Assembly: GCF_002237595.1 (NCBI RefSeq)
Contig: NZ_CP022529.1
Coordinates: forward strand, 1,922,001-1,986,000
Direction: 5' to 3'
Source of the DNA: Labrenzia sp. VG12
GTDB lineage: Bacteria; Pseudomonadota; Alphaproteobacteria; Rhizobiales; Stappiaceae
DNA: 64,000 nt
Positions 1 to 8,870 of the stretch are shown piece by piece. The notes below the pieces were generated by a model. The model was not told where the DNA came from, searched no databases, and saw only the letters and a program-made list of their open reading frames with translations. Position 1 is the stretch's first letter; each line of letters opens with the position of its first letter. The translations under genes and the position numbers were made by a program.

Positions 1-200
1 TCATTCGCGACTGCGGCACCGGCATTGCCGTGACCGTTGTCGACGGCGCCGGCGCGGCCGTTATCACGGGGAACATCGTTCAGGGCTCGAAGACAGGTGC
101 CATCAACGGCTACCGATGGCTGGAAAAAGCCACCGGTGAGCTCAACAATGCCTCTGAATTTTCCAATCTGACCATTCACGGAAACCAGGTCGCAGCCTGA
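1..200 (+). CDS. C-terminal end of a beta-helix repeat protein (partial)
   Basis: The reading frame is open from base 3 to the TGA at 198-200 and codes for the last 65 residues of a protein that starts upstream of the window. The tail alternates short hydrophobic strands with Gly/Asn turns (VITGNIVQGSKTGAI, LTIHGNQVA), the pattern of right-handed parallel beta-helix proteins. The wording of the end resembles the TIGR03808 family of TAT-exported repetitive proteins found in Rhizobiales, but too little is present for a firm family call. No terminator is visible before the next gene. Confidence 0.5.
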   Translation, partial: IRDCGTGIAVTVVDGAGAAVITGNIVQGSKTGAINGYRWLEKATGELNNASEFSNLTIHGNQVAA

Positions 201-321
201 ATCGCGTGAGCGGCAATCTAAATCGAAGGGTGTATTTCCAAATTTCACCACCCTCCTTTAGAGTGCATTAGGAAGTTGATATCACCATTGATTGCATCTC
301 TTGATTGACAGGGGGCATCCA

Positions 322-1533
322 ATGGCCGACGTACTGACTGCAGACGTAACCGTATCCGTCTCGAGCGAGGCGGAGTTCAATGCCGCGATTTCGAAAGTGA
401 ATGCCGGAGAGACAAGCACAATCGACATTGTGGCGTCCTTCACGCTCAGTGCCGACACAACGGCTTTCCAAAAAGACGCAACCGTTACAAGTTCGACGAA
501 CAGCGAAATCCAGGATGGCGGCTTTGCGGTCCTGACGGTCGAACAGGGCGCTGCCGTCACCTATGGTGTCCGGGCCAGCGGAACTGGCAGAAGCGTCATC
601 GACGGCAACGGCAGCAACTCCAGGCTCAAAGGCGTCACCGGTGGTGCTCTGCCAAACCTGACCGTCGGCAACGATGCCGGGTTCGAGATCCCCGCCGGTG
701 AAAGGTTCACCATCGACGGCAACCTGACACTGGGCGTCTATGGCGGGCTTATCCTGGGCGGGATCCTGTTCAACAGGCTTCCTGTTGTGACGGCGCAATC
801 CATCATCACCGTCAAGGGAACCCCGGAAGGCCAGTCCGGGCGAAGCTGCCTGGACGAGGACCTGAAACTCGCACAACCCGCCATGGGTCCGCTGACCCTG
901 GAGGACGAGTCGTTCCTGAAAATCGACCCGGGTGTCTTCTTCATTGTGGGCCGAACCGCAATCGACAAGATCTGCCAGGTCTCCTCCGATGGCACCGCCA
1001 GCCTGTGGAGCAAGGACACGATCGAGGTGGTTGGAAACAACTTCCAGGATCCGGGCAGTATTCAGGGGACGAACGTCCACAAGATCGAGCTGAAAGACGG
1101 TGGCCAGTTCTGCGGTGTTGTCAGCGACAGCCACCCGCACGGGGTCTTCAACGGCAACAGGGCCCATACCATCATCAACACCAGCGGTGACTTTCAGATG
1201 GGGGCGACCGGCACCTGTTCGGTCAGGAATTACCAGCAGTCCGGCGGCAACCTGAAATTCCAGATCGACAATTTCAAGGGTCTGAATGCACACCTCACCC
1301 TGACCGACACCGTCGACGTGTCGGGTGGCACGCTCGAGATCAATGCAGGGCTTTATTTTGTCCCGGTTGGAACCCAGTCCACGGTTTCTACGCTGATCAC
1401 CGCCCCCGGTTCGTCGGCAGGGCTGCAGAGCCTCGCACAGCGGGCCAGGTTTAATGCCTTTCCGGACGGCATCACGCCGTCCGTCCGGATCAGCGGGGAT
1501 GCACTTGAACTTGTTCTGACCGTATCGCCTTAA
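322..1533 (+). CDS. Hypothetical beta-structured protein, autotransporter-passenger-like
   Basis: A protein of 403 residues. The ATG at 322 follows an AGGGGG ribosome site with six-base spacing; an in-frame TTG at 292 would add ten residues but has no such site. The sequence is rich in V, T, G, N and S and in short strand-turn units such as GNLTLGVYGG and DTVDVSGGTLEINAG, resembling a beta-helix passenger domain. There is no obvious signal peptide, no transmembrane segment and no C-terminal beta-barrel, so it is not a complete autotransporter. It follows another beta-helix gene on the same strand. I do not recognise the family; export by a type I or other route is possible but unsupported. 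Confidence 0.6.
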   Translation: MADVLTADVTVSVSSEAEFNAAISKVNAGETSTIDIVASFTLSADTTAFQKDATVTSSTNSEIQDGGFAVLTVEQGAAVTYGVRASGTGRSVIDGNGSNSRLKGVTGGALPNLTVGNDAGFEIPAGERFTIDGNLTLGVYGGLILGGILFNRLPVVTAQSIITVKGTPEGQSGRSCLDEDLKLAQPAMGPLTLEDESFLKIDPGVFFIVGRTAIDKICQVSSDGTASLWSKDTIEVVGNNFQDPGSIQGTNVHKIELKDGGQFCGVVSDSHPHGVFNGNRAHTIINTSGDFQMGATGTCSVRNYQQSGGNLKFQIDNFKGLNAHLTLTDTVDVSGGTLEINAGLYFVPVGTQSTVSTLITAPGSSAGLQSLAQRARFNAFPDGITPSVRISGDALELVLTVSP

Positions 1534-1588
1534 CAGGCTTTTCAGAAACAGTTCCCGTCCGGATGTGCGTTATCCGGGCGGGAACCTC

Positions 1589-2389
1589 CTAGGACAGCGC
1601 AAACCGCAGGGACAGGCAGGACAATCCACCATCGACCTTGCGGGCCTCATGGGTCGGCAGAACGACCGTCCTGAAGCCGGCCGCCTCAATGGCAGCGAGC
1701 GTCCTCGGATAGCCTTCCGGTACCAGCACCACATCATTTACCCGAATGACATTCGCCGCGTAATCTTCGCCTTCCGGCACCACGACGGTCTTGCGCGGGC
1801 CGAAGAAACCGCTGTCGGCCATCACCTTTGTGGCCAGGATTACATCATCGCCAAGCGTGGAACAGGCGGTCTTGAAATGAAGCACGCCTTCCGGTGTCTC
1901 GCAGACTTCGGCGTTGTATCCCCAGTCTCCCAGCACCCTGGCAAAGGCCTCTGCCCCGTCGCGATCGGTGCGTGCCGACAGGCCGATCAGGATGACATCA
2001 TCCAGCATCAGGACATCGCCGCCATCAACATGGCCGGCCCCGGGCAGTTCGACGACCTTGCCAAAACGATTGTCGAGTGCAGCGCGGATTTCCTTGCCTT
2101 CGCCTTCCCGGCTTGCGGTACCCGGTCTCAACTGAATGGCGCCCTCGGGCAGGCAGAATGCCGGATCCTCGACGAAACAGCTGTCTGGAAACGACTCCAG
2201 CGCCGGAAGAACGTCAACGGTCAGCCCTGCCTCTTGCAGCGCCGACACATAGAGCCCATGTTCCTGCCGGAATTTTTCACCACTCGGATCTCCGGCATCC
2301 ACCGCCCGGATGCCGTTGGCAACACTGTCGGCTGGTGTGCGGGTGATTGCGTGAGTGAAACGGAAAGACAGACCGGGACGATGCGCCAT
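1589..2389 (-). CDS. Dimethylarginine dimethylaminohydrolase-like amidinotransferase-fold enzyme
   Basis: A 266-residue guanidine-modifying enzyme of the DDAH family, which hydrolyses N-methylated arginine to citrulline and methylamine through a cysteine intermediate. Visible family motifs are SCFVEDPAF near residue 70, HVDGGDVLMLDD in the middle, a histidine region GVLHFKTACS and the C-terminal GGLSCLSLR holding the candidate catalytic Cys258. Length fits the bacterial enzymes of about 255 residues. The start at 2389 is supported by GGAG seven bases upstream; the frame stays open further upstream only because it runs antisense to the neighbouring acetyltransferase gene. Arginine deiminase-like relatives with another substrate cannot be excluded. 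The gene is divergent from a GNAT gene with only 12 bp between start codons. Confidence 0.85.
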   Translation of the reverse strand: MAHRPGLSFRFTHAITRTPADSVANGIRAVDAGDPSGEKFRQEHGLYVSALQEAGLTVDVLPALESFPDSCFVEDPAFCLPEGAIQLRPGTASREGEGKEIRAALDNRFGKVVELPGAGHVDGGDVLMLDDVILIGLSARTDRDGAEAFARVLGDWGYNAEVCETPEGVLHFKTACSTLGDDVILATKVMADSGFFGPRKTVVVPEGEDYAANVIRVNDVVLVPEGYPRTLAAIEAAGFRTVVLPTHEARKVDGGLSCLSLRFALS

Positions 2390-2401
2390 GAAAGAGCTCC
2401 A

Positions 2402-2851
2402 ATGACAAAGACAAGCGCCCACCCAGCCATTCGAATGGCAAAATTGCAAGACGCGGAAGCCCTGAAAAACTGTATCGACCAGGCCTATCAACCGGTAAAA
2501 TCGGCGTTGCCCGACCTCCCCGACGTCTCTGCGGGCATTGCGGAAGACATTGAGGCCCACAACGTCTTTGTCGCTGAACTCGATGGCCGGATTGTCGGCT
2601 GTGCGATCTTGAATCTTGCCGGCACCACCGCCCATTTGATGAACATCGCCGTTGATCCGGCCACCAAGGGCAAGGGTCTTGGACGGCTTCTGATGGAACA
2701 TGTCGAAGAGTTTGCCCGCGCCGGCGGTGCGCAGGAAATCCATCTGGCGACCCATGTCGCCATGCCCGGCAACGTCGCGCTTTACAGCCATCTCGGCTGG
2801 AGCGAAACATCAAGAAAAGGCAACAAGGTGTTGATGAAGAAAACTCTTTGA
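2402..2851 (+). CDS. GNAT family N-acetyltransferase
   Basis: A 149-residue acetyl-CoA dependent acetyltransferase of unknown substrate. The GNAT signature begins near residue 11 (IRMAKLQDAEAL), continues through the strand VAELDGRIVGCAIL and has the acetyl-CoA pyrophosphate loop as VDPATKGKGLGRLLM (Q/RxxGxG/A type), ending in the usual ALYSHLGW segment. The ATG at 2402 was chosen because homology starts soon after it; the earlier in-frame ATG at 2381 would overlap the divergent gene. The ribosome site is weak (AGAG). Its promoter must lie inside the divergent hydrolase gene, or the two genes share an unusual arrangement. Confidence 0.85.
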   Translation: MTKTSAHPAIRMAKLQDAEALKNCIDQAYQPVKSALPDLPDVSAGIAEDIEAHNVFVAELDGRIVGCAILNLAGTTAHLMNIAVDPATKGKGLGRLLMEHVEEFARAGGAQEIHLATHVAMPGNVALYSHLGWSETSRKGNKVLMKKTL

Positions 2852-2922
2852 CAGAATAAGTCACCACACCAATGCCCTCCCCCTGAGGATAAGAGCGTTG
2901 TGCAAAGCCTCTCGTGTCAGCC

Positions 2923-3963
2923 CTACGGCAGCTCCGCCTTCAAGGCTGCCAGAAAGTCCTGCCGCGGCTTGATGTGGCCGGACTGAATGCCGCGACGGTT
3001 CAACACCGGAGGATTGACCAGACCGTCCAGCAGAGCAGCTTCCTCGTCATTCAGGTCGAGCATGGCTTCCAGAACCGTTGCCATCATCACCTCGGCCGCA
3101 CGCGTTGCGCCATCATCGCATTTCAAAGCGATACCGAAACCGAGCTCGGGAACAGCGCCGCAGAAAACACCTTCTGCCCCGGTTTTCACGAAGACGCGGC
3201 CGCGAAAGGTCTCCATCACCCTGGTGCAGAACCGGTCGGCACCGGCAACCATATAGGGTTCGTTGATACAGGCGTCATAGACCCGTTGCGCAGCATCGGC
3301 GCGCAGGGGCTCGAGCCCCTCGCCGGTGCCAAACGCCGCAAACGCACGGGCAAAGTTCTGCATCGGTGACGCATAGGTCGGTATGGAACAGCCGTCGACG
3401 CCACAGACATCTTCAGACAGCTTGTCGCCCGTCATCTGCTCAATGGCGAGTTTGACCTCTCGTTGAACCGGGTGGCCCGGCTCCACATACCCCTTGGTGT
3501 CAACGCCCATTACCCTGGCAAGCCCAAGAAAGCCCGCATGTTTGCCGGAGCAATTGTTGTGCAAGCCGCAAGGTGTCTCATCGTCCAGGATCAGTCGGGC
3601 GGCATCTTCCATGCGTTTCGGCCACTGCGGACCGCATTCCAGATCGTCCTCGGTGAGGCCGGCTTTCATCAGCATCACCCGCGCCGAATTGGCATGGATC
3701 TCTTCGCCGTTATGCGAGGCGCAGGCCAGAGACAATTCGGCGTCCGTCAAATCGAGCGCATCGGCCGCACCGGATTCCACCAGCGGCAGGGCCTGAAGGG
3801 CCTTGATCGCGGAGCGCGGGAAAACACGGGCTTCCACGTTGCCAATCGCGAAAACAAGTTTCCCCTGCGTGTCGACCACGGCAACGCTGCCCCGGTGAAG
3901 ACTTTCGGTGAGGTTGCCTCTCGTGACATCGACCAGAGCTGGATTGTCCATGTAATTTCTCAT
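2923..3963 (-). CDS. Asparaginase of the Rhizobium type (asparaginase II family)
   Basis: A 346-residue class 3 L-asparaginase that hydrolyses asparagine to aspartate and ammonia in the cytoplasm. It matches the Rhizobium etli ReAV type rather than the E. coli type: the twin Ser-Lys tandem is seen as RSAIKAL (S51, K54) and CASHNG (S83) with VKTGAEGVF. The metal-site cysteines and lysine appear in NNCSGKHAGF and GVDGCSIPTY. Length is typical. The first Met is used; a second at residue 5 is an equally possible start because neither has a strong ribosome site. It lies upstream of nothing obviously coupled and 25 bp downstream of the aminotransferase gene, so co-transcription with that gene is likely. 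Confidence 0.9.
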   Translation of the reverse strand: MRNYMDNPALVDVTRGNLTESLHRGSVAVVDTQGKLVFAIGNVEARVFPRSAIKALQALPLVESGAADALDLTDAELSLACASHNGEEIHANSARVMLMKAGLTEDDLECGPQWPKRMEDAARLILDDETPCGLHNNCSGKHAGFLGLARVMGVDTKGYVEPGHPVQREVKLAIEQMTGDKLSEDVCGVDGCSIPTYASPMQNFARAFAAFGTGEGLEPLRADAAQRVYDACINEPYMVAGADRFCTRVMETFRGRVFVKTGAEGVFCGAVPELGFGIALKCDDGATRAAEVMMATVLEAMLDLNDEEAALLDGLVNPPVLNRRGIQSGHIKPRQDFLAALKAELP

Positions 3964-3988
3964 TTCAGACGACTTGCATGATGACAGG

Positions 3989-5167
3989 CTAGGCGGATTC
4001 GGCGCGGTCGGCAGTCAAAAATGCCGACAGGCGCGCCAGGGCTTCGTCAATGACCTCTTCCCTCTTGCAGAAGCAGAACCGGATAAAGCCCGTCGGCGCG
4101 TCTGAGCCATAGAAAGCCGAAACGGGAACGGCAGCAACACCCGCATCTCGCACCAGCGTCTCGCAGGCTTCCACATCCGTTGCGCCAAGCCCCAGCCCCG
4201 CTATGCCGCAGGTCAGGAAATAGGTCGCCGCGCAGGGCAGAACGGAAAAGCCGAGCGCGGCCAGGCCGGCTGCCATACGGTCCCGCTTCGCGGTCAGGTC
4301 GCCGGCAAGACCGGAGAAATAGCTGTCGTCCTTGGCAAGCCCATAGGCCACCGCCTTCTGCAGGTTGGGCGGCGTGGTGAAAGTCACCCACTGGTGCGCC
4401 TTGGCGATCGGGTCCATCAGCGCCGCCGGACCGGTCACATAACCGACCTTCCAGCCTGTCAGTGAAAACGTCTTGCCCGCGGAGCCGATCCGCACGGTCC
4501 GCTCGCGCATGCCGTCAAAGCCCATGAGCGGCAGGTGCCGGGCACCATCGAACACCAGATGTTCATAGACCTCGTCGCAGATGGCATAAACATCGTGTTC
4601 GACGCACAGGTCGGCAATCAGCTGCAACTCGCTTTCGGAAAACACCTTTGCCGTCGGGTTCATCGGGTTGTTGATGAGAATGGCCTTGGTCTTTTCTGAA
4701 AATGCCTGCCTGAGCGCCTCCCTGTCGAGACCCCAGGTGGGTGGCGTCACGCGCACACGGACGGGAACGCCGCCAGCCTGCTTCACCAGCGGCAGATAAC
4801 AGTCGTACAGCGGCTCGATCAGGACAACCTCGTCGCCGGGCGACACCAGCGCGAACAGGCAGTCGGCCAGTGCTTCGGTTGCGCCGGATGTCACCATGAC
4901 TTCAGAGCCCGGATCGACGTCCAGACCATAAAAACGCTTGTTGGCATCGGCGACGGCCTGTCGCAACGCGGGCAGACCGAGCATGGGTGGATACTGGTTC
5001 GGGCCGGCGATCAGCGCCTCTGCGGCAACGCCCCGGATGTCTTCGGGTCCATCCACATCCGGAAAGCCCTGACCGAGATTGACGGCCTCGTGCGCCATGG
5101 CCAGGCGGGACATGGTTTCAAACACGGTCGTGTCGATGCCGGTAAAGACCGGATTGGTCGGTTTCAT
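3989..5167 (-). CDS. Pyridoxal-phosphate dependent class I/II aminotransferase
   Basis: A 392-residue fold-type I aminotransferase resembling methionine/kynurenine-type enzymes such as E. coli YbdL. Features in order: VNLGQGFPDVDG (substrate entry loop), GPNQYPPMLGLPALR, a cofactor region VTSGATEALADCLFAL, NNPMNPTAKVF, CDEVYEHLVFDG with the PLP-pyridine aspartate, the Schiff-base lysine in SAGKTFSLTGWKVGY and a C-terminal carboxylate-binding arginine in GFIRFCF. The start at 5167 has a strong GGAGGAAAC ribosome site; the frame upstream of it overlaps the next gene's leader. The asparaginase gene follows 25 bp downstream, suggesting an amino-acid catabolic pair. The exact amino donor cannot be read from sequence. 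Confidence 0.9.
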   Translation of the reverse strand: MKPTNPVFTGIDTTVFETMSRLAMAHEAVNLGQGFPDVDGPEDIRGVAAEALIAGPNQYPPMLGLPALRQAVADANKRFYGLDVDPGSEVMVTSGATEALADCLFALVSPGDEVVLIEPLYDCYLPLVKQAGGVPVRVRVTPPTWGLDREALRQAFSEKTKAILINNPMNPTAKVFSESELQLIADLCVEHDVYAICDEVYEHLVFDGARHLPLMGFDGMRERTVRIGSAGKTFSLTGWKVGYVTGPAALMDPIAKAHQWVTFTTPPNLQKAVAYGLAKDDSYFSGLAGDLTAKRDRMAAGLAALGFSVLPCAATYFLTCGIAGLGLGATDVEACETLVRDAGVAAVPVSAFYGSDAPTGFIRFCFCKREEVIDEALARLSAFLTADRAESA

Positions 5168-5340
5168 GTTTCCTCCCGGGCCTGTTTTCGCCGGTTCTAA
5201 TCCTCCACCGGTGGTCCGTCGAGCGAATTCCGCGCTCCCCGTGGTCAAAAACCCGGAAATTCCGGGCATCAGATTTGACACAGCCCGCTCGCAGCGATCT
5301 GATGAAACCCGGGTCTGAAGTCATGCGGGAGGTCGCTGCA

Positions 5341-7125
5341 ATGCTCGGTGTGATCGTTGGAATTGTCGCAATCGTTCTGGGTGCAGCCATCATGTTGCGC
5401 AAGACAGCTGCTCCCTCCGGCGGACACAGGCTCCTGCGGGTTTTTGCCAGCCGGTTCATGGGCATCGCCCTGGTCCTGGTCGGCGCATTCATGCTGCTCT
5501 CCACCTCCTTCATCTTTGTCGATGCCAACGGTGTCGGTCATCTGAAACGCATTTACGCCTTCAAGGAACTTCCCGAGGGCCGCATCATCGCGCTTGACGG
5601 CGAAAAGGGCCCGCAGGCGCAGATCCTCGGACCGGGCTTCCATTTCATTCCGCTGGTGCGCGTTCTTTACGACTTCGAGGAATGGGAAGTCGTCACCATT
5701 CCGGAGGGCTATTATGGCCAGCTGACCGCACTGGACGGCGCGGCGATGCCATCCGGCATGTTCATGGCACCGGCCATACCGGATGAAAGCGTCGGCGACA
5801 TGCTGAAGGCTGACAGTTTCCTGACCAAAGGCGGCCTGCGCGGCCCGCAGGAAACCGTGCTCAAACCCGGACAGTATCGCCTCAACCGCTATCTGTTTGA
5901 TGTGCGTCTCGACGAAAACACCGACGCAACCATCATTCCGGCCGGCCATGTCGGTGTCGTGAAATCCAATGTCAGCCAGCCGGGCATCAACTGTGTTGAA
6001 GAGGAGGTCTCCGCTTCCGCGGTGTCCCGCGAGGCTCTGACCGTGCCCCTCGTGCCACGCGGCTGCGTCGGTATCTGGAAGGAACCGCTGTTTCCGGGCG
6101 CCTACTATCTCAACAGACAAGCCTATGAAGTAACCCTCGTCGACACGCGCGTCCAGACTTGGGAATACAAGGGCGGCTATACCAAGCGCATCATCGATCT
6201 CTCCGTCGACCAGCAGGGCAACATCCAGCAGAACGAACGCGCCGAACAGGAACAGATCCCCGGCGACGCCGCCGACCGGGCGGTGTTCGTCAAGGTCGAG
6301 GGCTGGGACATTCCGCTGGAACTGCGCGCCCTGGTGCAGGTTGATCCGGACAACGCCCCGGTCGTGGTTGGCTCCGTCGGCGGTCTCGATGAAATCGAGA
6401 ACCGCATCCTGACGCCTGCAATCCGTTCCATCGTGCGCAATGTCGCCGGCGCCTCGATCCGGGTGCCCGACAAGAACCCGGACGGCACGGTGAAACAGCC
6501 GCCGAGTTTCACCGTTCGCCCGACACGGGTGCTCGATCTCATCGAAAACCGGGATGCGCTCGAACAGACCATCGAGCAGCAGATCAAGGTGGAGGGCAAC
6601 AAGGCCGGTGTCGACATTCGCGAAATCCGCCTGGGAGAACCTGCCATCCCGCCCGAGCTTCTGGTCTCGCGCCTGCGCGTCCAGCTCGCCGACCAGCTGT
6701 CGACCGCCTATGAACGGGAAACCGACGCCCAGCAAAAACGCATCGAAACCGAGCAGGCCAGGTCTACGGCGGACGAGCAGCCGCGGCTCGTGGAAGCCCA
6801 GATCGCCGTGCAGGTGGCCAATCAGCGCGAGCAGGAACGTGCCGCGCTCGGCCGTGCGGAACGCCAGTATCTGGAAGAACTTGCCCGCGGCCAGCGCGCC
6901 CAGGTGGATGTCCTCGGTCAGGACCGCGTTGCTCTGCTGCAGGCACTGGAAAAGCTGCTGACCTCGCTGGAGCGCAAACCGGAACTGGTCGGATTGGTCG
7001 GCAAGCTCGTGCCCAACACCGTTGTCGGCGGTGACAGCGGGTTTGCAGGGGCTGCCGCGCTGTTGGGGGCCAGTCTTGGCCAGGCACAGCCGCCGGCTTC
7101 ACCACGCCCCCCGGCCGGACAATAG
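5341..7125 (+). CDS. SPFH/band 7 membrane protein (flotillin-like)
   Basis: A protein of about 594 residues with two N-terminal membrane segments (residues 2-19 and 39-58), then a long SPFH-type region containing repeated beta modules (GPGFHFIPLVRVLYDFEEW, IIPAGHVGVVKS), a region VFVKVEGWDIPLELRALVQVD typical of the SPFH core, and a charged coiled coil (about 430-520) rich in Q, E, A and R. It ends in a Pro/Ala-rich tail. Such proteins form oligomeric scaffolds in membrane microdomains. The ATG at 5341 has GGGAGG eight bases upstream; ATGs at 5302 and 5323 are alternatives. The protein is longer than classical flotillins and has no NfeD gene beside it. It is divergent from the aminotransferase. 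Confidence 0.8.
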   Translation: MLGVIVGIVAIVLGAAIMLRKTAAPSGGHRLLRVFASRFMGIALVLVGAFMLLSTSFIFVDANGVGHLKRIYAFKELPEGRIIALDGEKGPQAQILGPGFHFIPLVRVLYDFEEWEVVTIPEGYYGQLTALDGAAMPSGMFMAPAIPDESVGDMLKADSFLTKGGLRGPQETVLKPGQYRLNRYLFDVRLDENTDATIIPAGHVGVVKSNVSQPGINCVEEEVSASAVSREALTVPLVPRGCVGIWKEPLFPGAYYLNRQAYEVTLVDTRVQTWEYKGGYTKRIIDLSVDQQGNIQQNERAEQEQIPGDAADRAVFVKVEGWDIPLELRALVQVDPDNAPVVVGSVGGLDEIENRILTPAIRSIVRNVAGASIRVPDKNPDGTVKQPPSFTVRPTRVLDLIENRDALEQTIEQQIKVEGNKAGVDIREIRLGEPAIPPELLVSRLRVQLADQLSTAYERETDAQQKRIETEQARSTADEQPRLVEAQIAVQVANQREQERAALGRAERQYLEELARGQRAQVDVLGQDRVALLQALEKLLTSLERKPELVGLVGKLVPNTVVGGDSGFAGAAALLGASLGQAQPPASPRPPAGQ

Positions 7126-7241
7126 GAAACCTGTTGTCCTTGAGACGGGACCTTTCCCTCCCGACGCTGCATTGGAAAGCACAGGTTTACCTGCGGCTGG
7201 GCCTGCCGGTCGGCGATCAGAAGGCAACCCTCTTTTGAGGG

Positions 7242-7994
7242 TCAGGAATGGGTCCCGTAATAGTCTTGCGAGATCTGCTCGACAAAGCCTTCATCGACGA
7301 GTTCCTTGACCACCTTGTTGAGGAGATCAAGCTTCTCGGCCCACTCGGATTTTTTCGAGACGCCAAGGTAAAGGTCGACGGAATTGCCCGGAACGTAGGG
7401 CGTCTTCTCGATCTTTCCGGCAAAGCCCTGTTCCTTGATGAAATAGTCGACCTGGCAGTCGGTTCCAATCATGACACCGAAGCGGCGGCGCATCAGCATC
7501 TCGATCAGGATCTGCTCCTGGGCAACACCCACCTTGTCGAGGGACTCGTCGTTGTCGAACTGGTCAAAATAGGCGGAATGCAGCACGTATCCGATCTGGT
7601 AATCCGCAAGGTCCTCATAGGTTTGAATCTTGTCTGCCAATCCAGCGATCGTGTAAAACGCAGTTGAACACTTGAAATAGGGCGTGTCGGTATAGGCGAT
7701 GTATTCAGCCCGTTCGTCCCTGTAGGCCAGGCCGGTCATCACGTCGACCGAACCGGATTGCATCGATGTCAGGCCCCGCCCCCAGGGCATCTTGGAAACG
7801 GTCAATTCCGCGCCGGCGCGGCGGGCAACTTCATCGATAAAGTCCAGATCAAGTCCCACAAGGCCATGTTCTGTCGAGATCCGGAAGGGTGGCCAGTCAT
7901 CGGTCGCCATCACCATATCGTCGGCACGCGCAGGGAGCAGAGATGCCGCAAACACGGCGAACACAACAAGCAACCTTATAGAGGATACAAGCAA
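7242..7994 (-). CDS. Periplasmic substrate-binding protein, family 3-like
   Basis: A 250-residue exported protein with a signal peptide (residues 1-24, ending LLPARADD) followed by a bacterial solute-binding family 3 fold: VMATDDWPPFRIS, GLDLDFIDEVARRAG, MPWGRGLTSMQSGSVDVMTG and YKxxY-like middle segments, and the IGYVLHSAYFDQF second-lobe start. Length matches polar amino-acid binding proteins. The start codon is TTG at 7994 with GGAGG twelve bases upstream. No permease or ATPase gene is adjacent; the next gene upstream codes for a second binding protein, so these may be orphan receptors or serve a transporter elsewhere. Confidence 0.8.
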   Translation of the reverse strand: MLVSSIRLLVVFAVFAASLLPARADDMVMATDDWPPFRISTEHGLVGLDLDFIDEVARRAGAELTVSKMPWGRGLTSMQSGSVDVMTGLAYRDERAEYIAYTDTPYFKCSTAFYTIAGLADKIQTYEDLADYQIGYVLHSAYFDQFDNDESLDKVGVAQEQILIEMLMRRRFGVMIGTDCQVDYFIKEQGFAGKIEKTPYVPGNSVDLYLGVSKKSEWAEKLDLLNKVVKELVDEGFVEQISQDYYGTHS

Positions 7995-8120
7995 ATTATC
8001 AACCTCCGGTTACATTTTTATTTAACACCTTCTTCATTCAGGAGAATAGCAGCAACAACACCCCCGAAACATTGTAACTTTTACCCTAAACACCAAGAAG
8101 TTACCTAAGTAATTAGGCCT

Positions 8121-8870
8121 TCACTGCTTTTCCGCACCCGGGCCTGAACTGATGTTCTCCATCATGGCGGTTATCTCGGCATCGATGAGGGCCTGCAACT
8201 CCCCGGTTTCCCGCATATGCCTCAGAACCTGCGTTATTTTCGGGACGAGATGGGCATGTTTCTCATGGAGAAAATGATAGAGGTTCGCGCGCTCCAGCGG
8301 AGGATCAAGCTCCTCAATGCCCTTCAGGCCCAATTGCCTGGTTGCGATGCGACCCGCGATAGAGGCACTGACAACGGCCTCCAGATGACCGGCCGCCAGC
8401 ATCCCGAACAACTCTTCATTGGACGCGGCCTGCCAGACATCGTCAAAATTCAGCGTCAACTGTTTCAGTTTGACGGCTCCGGCAAGATGCCCCACTCGAC
8501 GCGTTGCAAGGTCCATGATGGTCCCGCTGGCCCCATCCGCCTGATTGACGAAAACCGTGACGGCAAACTCGATCAGGGGAACATCCACGCGCAGAAGCGT
8601 TGGATGCATGTCTCCGACCAGTTTGAACCGAACCACCTCCCCGTCAATTGCCCCGGTCGAAGACTGCATGAGACCGCGCTTGCCGGAAGTGCTGTAAATG
8701 TCGACTTCGATATCCAGACGGGAGTAGGCTGCCTTCAGCAAGGCGGCGCCAATTCGGCCATTCGGAGTGTTCTCGATGGTTGCAAGGACCAGCCGTTCCT
8801 GCGCCTGCACGACTGAGGCCGCCATTAGCAGAAAAACGCAAAGAAAGGGTCTGAGACGCCTGAGCAACAC
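8121..8870 (-). CDS. Second orphan periplasmic substrate-binding protein
   Basis: About 249 residues from the GTG at 8870, which follows a GGGGGGAA ribosome site; an adjacent TTG at 8867 would shorten it by one residue. The product starts with a clear signal peptide (RRLRPFLCVFLLMAASVVQA) and then a solute-binding-protein-like domain: LVLATIENTPNGRIGAALL, SSTGAIDGEVVRF, RVGHLAGAVKLKQ and a C-terminal helix FLHEKHAHLVPKITQVLRHM. It is more divergent from family 3 than its neighbour, and its ligand is unknown. It lies 126 bp upstream of the other binding-protein gene on the same strand. No transporter partner is seen. Confidence 0.7.
   Translation of the reverse strand: MLLRRLRPFLCVFLLMAASVVQAQERLVLATIENTPNGRIGAALLKAAYSRLDIEVDIYSTSGKRGLMQSSTGAIDGEVVRFKLVGDMHPTLLRVDVPLIEFAVTVFVNQADGASGTIMDLATRRVGHLAGAVKLKQLTLNFDDVWQAASNEELFGMLAAGHLEAVVSASIAGRIATRQLGLKGIEELDPPLERANLYHFLHEKHAHLVPKITQVLRHMRETGELQALIDAEITAMMENISSGPGAEKQ

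Noticed and set aside
1565..2401. N-terminal part of a 428-codon plus-strand frame ending in the GNAT gene
   Set aside because: This part is antisense to the DDAH-like gene; GNAT homology begins only after 2402.
5269..6735. Minus-strand frame of 488 codons over the SPFH gene
   Set aside because: Shadow of the SPFH coding frame with no family motif or ribosome site.
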